A stretch of 64,000 nt of DNA. Origin: an uncultured Eubacteriales bacterium. Its GTDB lineage: Bacteria; Bacillota; Clostridia; Christensenellales; Aristaeellaceae. The translations under genes and the position numbers were made by a program. The stretch is from positions 20,980 to 84,979 of the forward strand of contig URJB01000005.1 in assembly GCA_900548145.1 (NCBI GenBank), written 5' to 3'. Under the pieces are notes generated by a model. It saw only the letters and a list, made by a program, of their open reading frames with translations. It did not search any database and was not told the origin of the DNA. Shown piece by piece: positions 50,311 to 58,466 of this stretch (position 1 is the first letter of the stretch; each line of letters opens with the position of its first letter).

Positions 50311-52101
50311 TTAGGCTGCCTGCGTCTGGGCGGTATACAGCTCGTAATAATACCCTTTCTTGGCCATCAGCTCGTCGTGGCTGCCCGCTTCCAGGATGCC
50401 CTTGTTGCCGATGTAGAGGATGCGGTCGCAGCTCTTGATGGTGGACAGCCGGTGGGCCACAATGAAGCTGGTGCGGCCCCGCAGCAGCGTTTCGATGCCC
50501 TGCTGCAGCAGGCGCTCCGTCTGGGTGTCGATGGAGGAGGTGGCCTCGTCCAGAATCAGGATGCGGGGGTCGGACAAAAGCGTCCGGGCAAAGGCGATCA
50601 GCTGCCGCTGGCCCTGACTGAGACCGCCGCCCCGCTCGTTGACCGGCGTGGCGTACTGCTGGGGCATCTGTGCAATGAACTCGTGGGCCCGCACGGCCTT
50701 GGCCGCGGCGATGACCTCCTCATCCGCAGCGTCCAACCGTCCGTAGCGGATGTTGTCCATGATGGTTCCTGCAAACAGGAAGCTGTCCTGCAGCATGATG
50801 CCCAGCTGGGAGCGCAGGGAATGAAGCGTCGCGCCCGCAATGTCCTGCGTGGTTCCGTCGGCGCAGTGGAGCAGAATGCGTCCGCCCCGCAGGTTGTAGA
50901 ACCGGCACAGCAGGTTGATCACCGTAGACTTGCCCGCCCCGGTGGGCCCCACCAGCGCGATGCGCTCCCCGGCCCGCACATGCAGGTTCAGGTTTTCCAG
51001 CACAGTCTGGCCCTTCTCGTAGCCGAACTCCACGTTTTCGAAGGTCACTTCGCCGTCCAGCGCCTTCAGGGGCTCCGCGTCAGGAACGTCCTTCACCTCC
51101 ACCGGCTCGTCCATGGTCTCGAAAATGCGCTCCAGATAGGCGATGTTATTCACAAAAGAGTTGTAGATGTTCGCCAGATTGGTGATGGGCTGCCAGAAGC
51201 GGCTCACATAGGAAGCCATGGCAAGGATCACGCCGAAGGAGACCATCTTGCCGCCCAGCCAGTAAACGCCCGCGATATACAGCAGGGAGAACACGATCTG
51301 CGTCAGGCTCTCCGAGGACAGCCACACGGCGTTGGAAACGTACATGGCCTTCATCCACGCGTCCCGGCAGGCCAGCGCCAGCCGCTTCATGATGGAGCAG
51401 TTCACCTCCTGACGGGCGAAGAGCTGAGACACCTTCACTCCGTCGATACTTTCGGCCAGATAGGCGTTGTAGTTGGAGTTCTTGTTGCTCTGCTGCTGCC
51501 ATGCCTTGCGCTGCCGGGGCTTCAGGATGCACACGATGGCGATGAACACCGGCAGGCCGCTGACCACCACCGTGGCCAGCGTCGCGTCCATCGAATACAT
51601 GAACACGATGATGACGGCCACGTTGATGATCTCCAGAATGCTGTTGATGATGCCGTTGGAAAGAATATCCGACACGGAGTTCACATAGTTGATGACCCGC
51701 ACCAGAATTTTGCCGGCCGGGCGGCTGTCGTAGTAGCTGAAGGGCAGCTCCTGCAAATGATGGAACAGATCCCGGCGGATGTCGAAGATGATCTCCTGAC
51801 TGACGTAGGCCATCACCCGGGCCCGGATGACGGTAAACACGATGCTGACGACGATCAGCCCGCAGTAGATCAGCGCCCAGCGCACCAGCGTCTGCACATC
51901 CCCGGCGGGAACCACCTCGTCCAGCACCCGGGACATGATCTTTGGCGTATACAGGGTGCAGATGGAGGCCAGCACGCTCAGCGCCAGCGCGCCTATCATC
52001 TGGAAGCGGTGGCGGCCAATGTACTGAAAGGCCCGTTTCAGGTGTTTCCATTGAAAGGGAGACTCCAGCGTCTCGTCCACGTCAAATTTGTTGCGCGCCA
52101 T
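50311..52101 (-). CDS. ABC exporter half-transporter with the catalytic ATP site (heterodimer subunit 2)
   Basis: A 596-residue protein with a six-helix exporter domain and a C-terminal ATPase. Walker A is GPTGAGKST, Walker B ILILDEATSS keeps the catalytic Glu, and the switch His is in IVAHRLST. Its signature motif, however, is LSQGQ instead of LSGGQ. It is complementary to the neighbour, which has a canonical LSGGQ but a degenerate Walker B. This matches asymmetric heterodimeric multidrug/lipid exporters such as BmrCD-like pairs. Its ATG shares one base with the partner's TAA (TAATG). Confidence 0.92.
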   Translation of the reverse strand: MARNKFDVDETLESPFQWKHLKRAFQYIGRHRFQMIGALALSVLASICTLYTPKIMSRVLDEVVPAGDVQTLVRWALIYCGLIVVSIVFTVIRARVMAYVSQEIIFDIRRDLFHHLQELPFSYYDSRPAGKILVRVINYVNSVSDILSNGIINSILEIINVAVIIVFMYSMDATLATVVVSGLPVFIAIVCILKPRQRKAWQQQSNKNSNYNAYLAESIDGVKVSQLFARQEVNCSIMKRLALACRDAWMKAMYVSNAVWLSSESLTQIVFSLLYIAGVYWLGGKMVSFGVILAMASYVSRFWQPITNLANIYNSFVNNIAYLERIFETMDEPVEVKDVPDAEPLKALDGEVTFENVEFGYEKGQTVLENLNLHVRAGERIALVGPTGAGKSTVINLLCRFYNLRGGRILLHCADGTTQDIAGATLHSLRSQLGIMLQDSFLFAGTIMDNIRYGRLDAADEEVIAAAKAVRAHEFIAQMPQQYATPVNERGGGLSQGQRQLIAFARTLLSDPRILILDEATSSIDTQTERLLQQGIETLLRGRTSFIVAHRLSTIKSCDRILYIGNKGILEAGSHDELMAKKGYYYELYTAQTQAA

Positions 52102-53843
52102 TACGAAGCAGCTCCTTCCATCGGCAGGTCGTTCTGCAGGGCATAGGTTTGCCAGTAGTAGCCGTGGTTCTTCAGCAGTTCCTCATGAGTGCCCCGCTCG
52201 GTGATGCGGCCGTTTTCCAGCACCAGAATCTGGTCGGCGTCCTTGACGGCGCTGATGCGCTGGCCGATGATGATCTTGGTGCAGGGGAAGGGCAGGTGAA
52301 GAAGCTGCTGCTGGATGTAATGCTCGGTCTCGCTGTCCAGCGCGGAGGTGGTGTCGTCCATGATCAGGATGGACGGGTGCATGGCCAGTGCCCGAGCCAG
52401 CGCGATTCGCTGCTTCTGGCCGCCGGACAGGCCGGTGCCCCGCTCGCCGATGATGGTATCGTATTTTTCCGACAGGCCCTCGATGAAGTCATCCGCGGCG
52501 GCAATGCGGGCGCATTCCCGCACGCCGTCCTCCGTCAATTCCTGATTGCCGAAGGCGATATTGCCGTCCACGGTGTCGGAGAACAGGAACACATCCTGCG
52601 TGGCAACACCCAGCCCGCCCCGGAGCTGCTGCAGCTTCCAGTCCCGCACGTCGGTATCATCCACCAGCACCGTGCCACCGGTCACGTCGTAGCAGCGGGC
52701 CAGCAGGTTGATCAGCGTGGTCTTGCCCGAGCCCGTGGGCCCCATGATGGCCAGCGTGCTGCCCGCCTCCGCCGTAAAGGACACATCGTGGAGCACCTCC
52801 GTGCGGTCAAAGGCCGCGTTCACGTGCTGGAACTCCACCTTGCCCTTCATGGACGGATGATTCTTCGCCGTGGGCCGATCCTGAATGGCGGGGCGGCTGC
52901 AATACAGCTCCATCACCTTATGGGCCGAGGTCTGGAAGCGCTGGAAATCGTTGATGAGATTGCCCAGCTGGCGCATGGGGTTGGCCAGCGCCCACGTCAG
53001 CTGGGAGAAGATCGTCAGTTGGCCGGGAGTCAGCTGACCCTTGATAATCAGGTAGCCGCCCAGAAATACCGTGATGATGGTCATGGCGTGGGCCAGAATT
53101 TCGATAAACGGGAAGAAGCTGAGCCACTTCTTATTGATGTTCAGCTGGCTGTCCCGGAAGGCGGCGCTGCGCTTTTCGAATTTTTCTTCTTCAAAGCTCT
53201 CCCGGGCGAAGGCCTTCACCACCCGGTTGCCCGCGATGTTCTCCTGCGCCCCCGCGTTCATTTCGCTGAGCTTTTCCCGCATGAACACAAACAGGGGCCG
53301 GGCCTGCCGGGAGTACAGATTGGTGATGAGCAGCAGTAGCGGCGTCACCATCACCAGAAACAGCGTCAGCCGCCAGCTGGTGAAGAAAAAGCAGATCAGG
53401 GTGCTCAAAAAGATGCACACGCAGTCCACAATGGCATAGCTCATGTAGGACATGAAGTGGCGGCACCAGTCCAGGTCACCGGACATCCGGGTCATCAGTT
53501 CGCCGGTGCGGTTGCGGTCGAAGTACCGGGTGTCCTGATACTGCAGCCGCTCGAACAGCCGGCAGCGCAGCTTGAGCACGTTCTCCTGCGACGTTTTTTC
53601 CAGCATGATGACCATGGCGTAGCGCAGGCCCTCCCGGCCCAGCTTCACCGCCAGCATCACCGCCAGAATGCCCAGCAGGGGTTCGGGATTCTGTGCCACA
53701 ATGACGTCGTCCACCAGTTTGGCGCTCAGGGTAGGATTGACCAACAAAAGAACGCTGGTAAAGGCCGAAATCGCCAGCGCCGTGATAAACCGAATTTTTC
53801 CTTTTTTCTCCGTCAGACTCCACAGCCATGCAATGCAGCGCAT
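52101..53843 (-). CDS. ABC exporter half-transporter with degenerate ATP site (heterodimer subunit 1)
   Basis: A 580-residue exporter with six membrane helices and an ATPase domain. Walker A is GPTGSGKTT and the signature LSGGQ is canonical. The residue after Walker B is Asp (ILIMDDTTSALD) instead of the catalytic Glu, and the switch His is Gln (IIIGQRIS). Its own ATP site is therefore non-hydrolytic, as in one half of heterodimeric exporters. The start at 53843 has GGAGG six bases upstream. The two in-frame ATGs further up lie in the leader. A consensus promoter precedes it. The substrate is unknown; drugs, lipids or bile acids are possible. Confidence 0.92.
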   Translation of the reverse strand: MRCIAWLWSLTEKKGKIRFITALAISAFTSVLLLVNPTLSAKLVDDVIVAQNPEPLLGILAVMLAVKLGREGLRYAMVIMLEKTSQENVLKLRCRLFERLQYQDTRYFDRNRTGELMTRMSGDLDWCRHFMSYMSYAIVDCVCIFLSTLICFFFTSWRLTLFLVMVTPLLLLITNLYSRQARPLFVFMREKLSEMNAGAQENIAGNRVVKAFARESFEEEKFEKRSAAFRDSQLNINKKWLSFFPFIEILAHAMTIITVFLGGYLIIKGQLTPGQLTIFSQLTWALANPMRQLGNLINDFQRFQTSAHKVMELYCSRPAIQDRPTAKNHPSMKGKVEFQHVNAAFDRTEVLHDVSFTAEAGSTLAIMGPTGSGKTTLINLLARCYDVTGGTVLVDDTDVRDWKLQQLRGGLGVATQDVFLFSDTVDGNIAFGNQELTEDGVRECARIAAADDFIEGLSEKYDTIIGERGTGLSGGQKQRIALARALAMHPSILIMDDTTSALDSETEHYIQQQLLHLPFPCTKIIIGQRISAVKDADQILVLENGRITERGTHEELLKNHGYYWQTYALQNDLPMEGAAS

Positions 53844-53909
53844 AGAAACCTCCAACTCCATTGAGGTCGTCGCGTGGGGATTGCCGTTACAGCCGGCGTA
53901 AACGCTCAC

Positions 53910-53938
53910 ATTATAGGCCACCTGATTGGGAATGTCAA
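53910..53938 (-). promoter_or_regulatory. Consensus promoter of the ABC exporter operon
   Basis: Perfect TTGACA (53938-53933), exactly 17 bases, perfect TATAAT (53915-53910) on the minus strand, giving a ~60-base leader. Confidence 0.9.
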
Positions 53939-54063
53939 AGCCTTTCTGACATTTTTAGGAAAGAATTTGCAACTTTGGGTCAAGGCCCTTAAAAACCCGG
54001 TGAGATTCTATCCATAACATCCGATTTCCGCCGGTTGGACAGCGTGTTTTTTCCATTCAAAAA

Positions 54064-54092
54064 CCCGGCGGGATCAAAACGCTCCTGCCGGG
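54064..54092 (-). terminator. Terminator of the MATE gene
   Basis: CCCGGCGGGA pairs with TCCTGCCGGG (one mismatch). The minus strand continues with TTTTTGAATGG. The rest of 53939-54063 shows no gene. Confidence 0.75.
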
Positions 54093-54102
54093 CGAAAAGC
54101 AT

Positions 54103-55464
54103 TTACAGTTTTTGCAGCATATTTCTGTCCACCCGCCGGTACAAAAGCAGGCACAGCGCCACCGAAAACAGCTCCGCAATGGGGAAACTCCACCACACCG
54201 CGTCCACGTTGCCGGTCTTGCTCAAAAGCCACGCCACGGGCAGCAGCACGATGATCTGCCGGCAAAGGCTCATCCACAGGCTGTACATACCCTTGCCCAC
54301 GGCCTGGAACAGCGTGGAAATGGTGATACCCACCGCCGCCAGCAGGAAGCTCAGGCTGATGACCCGCAGGGCGACCACGCCCATGTCGGTCAGATCCCGC
54401 GCGTTTCCGGCCTCAAACAGGCTCAGCAGCGTTTCCGGGATCAGCAGGAAGGCAATCGTGCCCAGCAGCATGATCACACAGGCCCAGATCAGCGCTACCT
54501 TCAGCGCGTCATACACGCGTGCACGCATCCGCGCACCATAGTTGTAGCCCAGAATGGCCACCAGACCGTTGCTCAGGCCGAATACCGGCATAAACACGAA
54601 GGACTGCAGCTTGAAATACACGCCCAGCACGTTGACGGCTGTCGCGCCGAAGCCCAGCAGGATCATGTTCATCAGCACGTTCATTACGGAGGAGATGGAC
54701 TGCATGATGATGCTGGGGAAGCCTACGTCCAGAATGCCCTTCAGGATCGTCTTATTGGGACGGAAGCCCTTCAGATGCAGCCGCAGCTCCACGTTTTTCG
54801 CCTGATTGAGCACGAGACCAAGCGTCATGCCGCCGATCTGGCCGATGACGGTAGCGATGGCCGCGCCCGCAATGCCCATAGCCGGGCAGCCCAGCAGACC
54901 GAAGATCATAATGGGGTCCAGAATGATGTTGATGACCGCGCCCGTCAACTGGGTCACCATGGACAGCACCGTGTTGCCGGTAGCCTGCATCATGCGCTCA
55001 AAGCAGATGCCGAAGAACAGACCGAAGCTGAAAATGCACACGATGCTCAGATACTCGCCGCCCAGCGCCTGCAGCTCCAGATCGTCCGTGAACAGGTTGA
55101 AAAACGGCTTGGCGAACAACAGGCCGAACACCAGAAACAGCGCGTAGCCGCACAGCTCCGTGAACATACCGTTCTTGGCCGCGTCCCGGGCCTCCTCCGC
55201 CCGCTTTTCGCCCAGCTTCCGGCTGATCAGGCTGTTGAAGCCAACGCCCAAGCCGGTGGATACGGCGATCATCAGCATCTGGATGGGATAGGCCAGCGAA
55301 ACGGCGGTCAGGGCCGCGGCGCTGTACTTGGCCACAAAAATACCGTCCACCACGTTGTACAAGGCCTGAACCATCATGCTGATCATAATGGGAATGGAAA
55401 CCTTGGGAACCAGCTTTCCCATTTCCATCGTACCCAACATTTTGGAACGTTCCTGTGTCTCCAT
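54103..55464 (-). CDS. MATE family efflux transporter
   Basis: A 453-residue protein with twelve predicted membrane helices in two six-helix halves. The N-terminal half has VSIPIMISMMVQALYNVVDGIFVAKYS, the MATE hallmark, and the second half repeats the pattern with NKTILKGILDVGFPSIIMQS. It exports cationic drugs or metabolites with a sodium or proton gradient. The start at 55464 follows AAGGAG by eight bases. A promoter is visible upstream. It lies next to, but is transcribed separately from, the ABC exporter. Confidence 0.93.
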   Translation of the reverse strand: METQERSKMLGTMEMGKLVPKVSIPIMISMMVQALYNVVDGIFVAKYSAAALTAVSLAYPIQMLMIAVSTGLGVGFNSLISRKLGEKRAEEARDAAKNGMFTELCGYALFLVFGLLFAKPFFNLFTDDLELQALGGEYLSIVCIFSFGLFFGICFERMMQATGNTVLSMVTQLTGAVINIILDPIMIFGLLGCPAMGIAGAAIATVIGQIGGMTLGLVLNQAKNVELRLHLKGFRPNKTILKGILDVGFPSIIMQSISSVMNVLMNMILLGFGATAVNVLGVYFKLQSFVFMPVFGLSNGLVAILGYNYGARMRARVYDALKVALIWACVIMLLGTIAFLLIPETLLSLFEAGNARDLTDMGVVALRVISLSFLLAAVGITISTLFQAVGKGMYSLWMSLCRQIIVLLPVAWLLSKTGNVDAVWWSFPIAELFSVALCLLLYRRVDRNMLQKL

Positions 55465-55512
55465 TCGTTGCTCTCCTTCATTCGCATAGTCGGGGAAAAG
55501 TCCCAAGGGTCT

Positions 55513-55541
55513 ATGCTAACAGCAAACGACTGAATAGTCAA
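55513..55541 (-). promoter_or_regulatory. Promoter of the MATE gene
   Basis: TTGACT (55541-55536), 17-base spacer, TAGCAT (55518-55513) on the minus strand. The -35 overlaps a small palindrome GACT-gaat-AGTC (55529-55540). Confidence 0.6.
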
Positions 55542-55561
55542 TAGCGGATGAACCGCCGTTT

Positions 55562-56536
55562 TCAGTTTTCCCGGAAAATTTCCATTTTCTCCCGCAGGGG
55601 ATACGCCGTCACACCGTCGCCGTCCAGATCTTCCCGTTGCATGTCCACCACGGTCAACTGGGAATTGTCATAGGTGCGGTAGTAGTAAAGGCCCCGGTCG
55701 GCGTTCATGCAGCCCGAATACAAGGTGATCTCGTACTGGCCGTCCGGCAGACGGCACAGGCCCCGCTGCTGCTCCACCGCGCCCAGAATATGGAAAAACT
55801 GGCTCACGCTGGAAAGTTCATCGTCCCCGGACTGAGCGTTCAGACAGGCGAAGGCCGCCCGCACGAAACGGGACTGGGAGGACAGATCGCCGGGCAGCCC
55901 CATAGCGCCCATGCCCCGGCTGTACTCCCAAAAGGGCAGCTCCTTAGCAAAGCGGAACTCCGGGCCGTCGGGCGAAAGCCGGGCGTAGTTGTTCAGCTGG
56001 AACAGCTGCATGGGGAAGGGCGGATTGTTGGTCAGCACCCGAGCGGGATTCTCGTAAACGTGGAGCCCGTCCGCCACACTTTCGATCACCAGACAGGTAT
56101 CCCGATCCGCCAGCATCCAGTGCAGCTGGGAGGCCGGCATCCCCTGGCAGAAGGGTTCGTCCGTCAGGTTCAGCTTTTCCAGCGCCGCGCGGGCCTCCGC
56201 CGCCGTGGCGCACCGGGCCAACAACCACGGGATCAGCTCGAACTGGGCCACGTTGTCCTTGCCCTGCACAGGCGCGTGATACACAGCGCTGCCCACGAAA
56301 TTCAGCCCGGCGATCGCCAGCCCCTTTTCGTTCACCGCGTCATAATACAGCGGGTAGCCGTCCTGCATATGGGCCATGCCGATCATGGCGTAGTGCTCCG
56401 TCCAGTTTTCTCCGTTGCGGAAGGCAAAGGGGTACTTCCGGGGCGTGACGGTCACGCTTTCCCCAAAGCTGCGTTCATAATCCAGATTGCGTCCAAAATA
56501 AAAATCCTTCGTCCGATATGCGGCGGCGGTACACAT
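55562..56536 (-). CDS. bsh: Choloylglycine hydrolase (bile salt hydrolase-type Ntn hydrolase)
   Basis: A 324-residue linear amide C-N hydrolase. After Met removal, Cys2 becomes the N-terminal nucleophile. The active-site set fits bile salt hydrolases: Arg16 and Asp19 in GRNLDYE, Asn79 in AGLNF, Asn170/171 in LTNNPP and Arg223 in DLSSQSRFVRA. Asn79 is the position where penicillin V acylases typically carry Tyr. It would deconjugate taurine- or glycine-conjugated bile acids in the cytoplasm. AAAGGATG precedes ATG. Its promoter is back to back with that of the C69 dipeptidase. Penicillin V acylase activity is the main alternative. Confidence 0.88.
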   Translation of the reverse strand: MCTAAAYRTKDFYFGRNLDYERSFGESVTVTPRKYPFAFRNGENWTEHYAMIGMAHMQDGYPLYYDAVNEKGLAIAGLNFVGSAVYHAPVQGKDNVAQFELIPWLLARCATAAEARAALEKLNLTDEPFCQGMPASQLHWMLADRDTCLVIESVADGLHVYENPARVLTNNPPFPMQLFQLNNYARLSPDGPEFRFAKELPFWEYSRGMGAMGLPGDLSSQSRFVRAAFACLNAQSGDDELSSVSQFFHILGAVEQQRGLCRLPDGQYEITLYSGCMNADRGLYYYRTYDNSQLTVVDMQREDLDGDGVTAYPLREKMEIFREN

Positions 56537-56577
56537 GATTTTTCATCCTTTCAGTGTTGGTTTGTCCTTGCCCCACC

Positions 56578-56606
56578 AGTATACCCCGTTTTTTCTCCCG
56601 GAACAA
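56578..56606 (-). promoter_or_regulatory. Promoter of the bile salt hydrolase gene
   Basis: TTGTTC (56606-56601), 17-base spacer, TATACT (56583-56578) on the minus strand. Confidence 0.7.
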
Positions 56607-56626
56607 TGGAAAAGCCGCCGAAACCA

Positions 56627-56655
56627 TTGCAGTTTTTCGCCGCCGGTGATATAAA
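56627..56655 (+). promoter_or_regulatory. Promoter of the C69 dipeptidase gene
   Basis: TTGCAG (56627-56632), 17-base spacer, TATAAA (56650-56655). It is divergent from the bile salt hydrolase promoter, 20 bases apart. Confidence 0.7.
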
Positions 56656-56692
56656 GAAGGAGGAAAAAGATTTTTCAAGGGAGGGACTTTTC

Positions 56693-58159
56693 ATGCCCTG
56701 CACTACCTTATTGGTCGGCAAAAAAGCCAGCTACGACGGCTCTACCCTGATGGCCCGCAACGAGGACTCCGGCGCGGGACGATTCACCGCCAAGAAATTT
56801 ATCGTCGTTCATCCCGACGAGCAGCCCCGGCACTACCGCAGCGTCATTTCCAAGGTGGAGATCGACCTGCCGGACAATCCCATGCGCTACACCGCCATGC
56901 CCGACGCGGTTCCCGTGCAGGGCATCTGGGGCGAGGCCGGCATCAACGAATGCAACGTGGCCATGAGCGAAACGGAGACCCTGACCTCCAACCCGCGGGT
57001 GCTGGGAGCCGATCCGCTGGTGGAAGGCGGCATCGGCGAGGAGGACATGCTCACCATCGTGCTGCCCTACATCCACAGCGCCCGGGAAGGCGTGCTGCGG
57101 CTGGGCGCGCTGCTGGAGCAGTACGGCACCTACGAAATGAACGGCATCGGTTTTCAGGATCTGGACGAGATCTGGTGGCTGGAATCCGTCGGCGGCCACC
57201 ACTGGATGGCCAAGCGGGTGCCAGATGACGCTTACGTGGTCGTCCCCAATCAGCAGGGCATCGACTATTTTGACTTCAAGGACGCGCTGGGCGAAGGAAA
57301 GAATCACCTCTGCTCGGCCGATCTGGCGGACTTCATCCGGGAAAACCATCTGGATCTGGGCTTGGACGGCGTAGACCCTGCGGAAGCGGAGGACTTCGAC
57401 GTTCGGGCGGCGCTGGGCAGCCACAGCGACGCGGATCACTGCTACAACACGCCCCGGGCGTGGTATATGCTGCGCTGCCTGAATCCCACTACCTTCGTGT
57501 GGGACGGCCCCGACGCGGACTTCACCCCCGAATCCGACGATCTGCCGTGGTGCATGGTGCCCGAGCGCAAGATCACCGTGGAAGACGTGAAATACGTGCT
57601 TTCTTCCTATTATCAGGGCACGGAGTACAACCCCTACAACCGTCACGGCGACCTGTCCCGCCGGGGAATGTACCGCCCCATCGGCATCAACCGCAACAAT
57701 TTCGTGGCCATCACCCAGCTGCGGCCCTATATGCCCCACGATCTGCAGGGCGTGGAATGGATCGCCGTGGGCTCCAACACCTTCAACGAGGCGGTGCCCT
57801 TCTATGCCCACGTGAACGCCACGCCCGCCTATCTGGCGAACACCACCGGCGATGTGACCACGGAGAGCTTCTACTGGGCCAACCGCATCGTGGCCGCCAT
57901 GGCGGACGCGCACTATCCCGCCTGTCTCGCCCATGTGGAGCGCTACCAGCTGGCGCTGTCCACCGCCGGTCACGCCATGCTCAAGCGCTTTGACGAGCAG
58001 TATCTGGCCGCGCCGGAGAAGGACGCCGCCGCCTACCTGACCGCCTGCAACCAGCAGCTGGCCGACAAGGCCCGGAAGCTGACCGACGACCTTTTGTCGA
58101 AGGTGCTGTTCAGCGCCAGCATGGAAATGAAGAACGGCTTTGCCCGTTCCGATTCCTGA
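56693..58159 (+). CDS. C69 family dipeptidase
   Basis: A 488-residue Ntn-type dipeptidase (PepD family). The N-terminus MPCTTLLVGKKAS places the nucleophile at Cys3. Conserved segments are GSTLMARNEDSG, QGIWGEAGINECNVAMSETET and the WWLESVGGHHW motif. There is no export signal, so it is a cytoplasmic dipeptidase. The start at 56693 follows AAGGGAGGG. A far longer frame from 55637 is antisense to the bile salt hydrolase gene. It belongs to the same Ntn superfamily as its divergent neighbour, and a small gene follows 16 bases later. Confidence 0.92.
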   Translation: MPCTTLLVGKKASYDGSTLMARNEDSGAGRFTAKKFIVVHPDEQPRHYRSVISKVEIDLPDNPMRYTAMPDAVPVQGIWGEAGINECNVAMSETETLTSNPRVLGADPLVEGGIGEEDMLTIVLPYIHSAREGVLRLGALLEQYGTYEMNGIGFQDLDEIWWLESVGGHHWMAKRVPDDAYVVVPNQQGIDYFDFKDALGEGKNHLCSADLADFIRENHLDLGLDGVDPAEAEDFDVRAALGSHSDADHCYNTPRAWYMLRCLNPTTFVWDGPDADFTPESDDLPWCMVPERKITVEDVKYVLSSYYQGTEYNPYNRHGDLSRRGMYRPIGINRNNFVAITQLRPYMPHDLQGVEWIAVGSNTFNEAVPFYAHVNATPAYLANTTGDVTTESFYWANRIVAAMADAHYPACLAHVERYQLALSTAGHAMLKRFDEQYLAAPEKDAAAYLTACNQQLADKARKLTDDLLSKVLFSASMEMKNGFARSDS

Positions 58160-58175
58160 CGGGGAGGGTGCCGGC

Positions 58176-58412
58176 ATGAGCGGAGTTCTCATCAGCGAGA
58201 CCACCCGGGAGGAACGGGAGCGTCTGGTGGCCGAGTCGCTTGGCAACATCGACGCTGCCTGCGACGGCTGTGCCGCGGGCGTGGTCGAAATGTATCAGGA
58301 TTACATCGACGGCAAAAAGGAGTTGCGGGAGGTCAACATGGAGTACCGCGCCCGCTACGTTTCCGGGATGCAGGGACCCGGCCGAACCGGCTGCCCCGAA
58401 GGGAAATATTGA
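58176..58412 (+). CDS. Small conserved CDGCA-motif protein of unknown function
   Basis: A 78-residue protein: a helical N-terminal half rich in Arg/Glu (TTREERERLVAESL), then a CDGCAAGVVEMYQDYIDGKK block with a CxxC, a REVNMEYRARYVSG stretch and a Cys near the C-terminus. Similar small Clostridia proteins are, as I recall, sometimes labelled PurH, which this cannot be because PurH is over 500 residues. GGGGAGGG precedes ATG. It is 16 bases after the dipeptidase gene and shares its terminator. Metal binding by the CxxC plus distal Cys is possible. Confidence 0.8.
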   Translation: MSGVLISETTREERERLVAESLGNIDAACDGCAAGVVEMYQDYIDGKKELREVNMEYRARYVSGMQGPGRTGCPEGKY

Positions 58413-58432
58413 CCTGTTTTCTGTCCAAAACC

Positions 58433-58463
58433 AGCGCCCCTGCTTTTTCTCCGCAGGGGCGCT
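58433..58463. terminator. Terminator after the small CDGCA gene
   Basis: An 11-bp perfect stem AGCGCCCCTGC / GCAGGGGCGCT, then TTTTC. It is shared with the convergent gene at 58467. Confidence 0.85.
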
Positions 58464-58466
58464 TTT

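Noticed and set aside
55637..56692. N-terminal extension of the C69 dipeptidase to 55637
   Set aside because: It is antisense to the bile salt hydrolase gene. C69 enzymes need the Cys at the third codon of the 56693 start.
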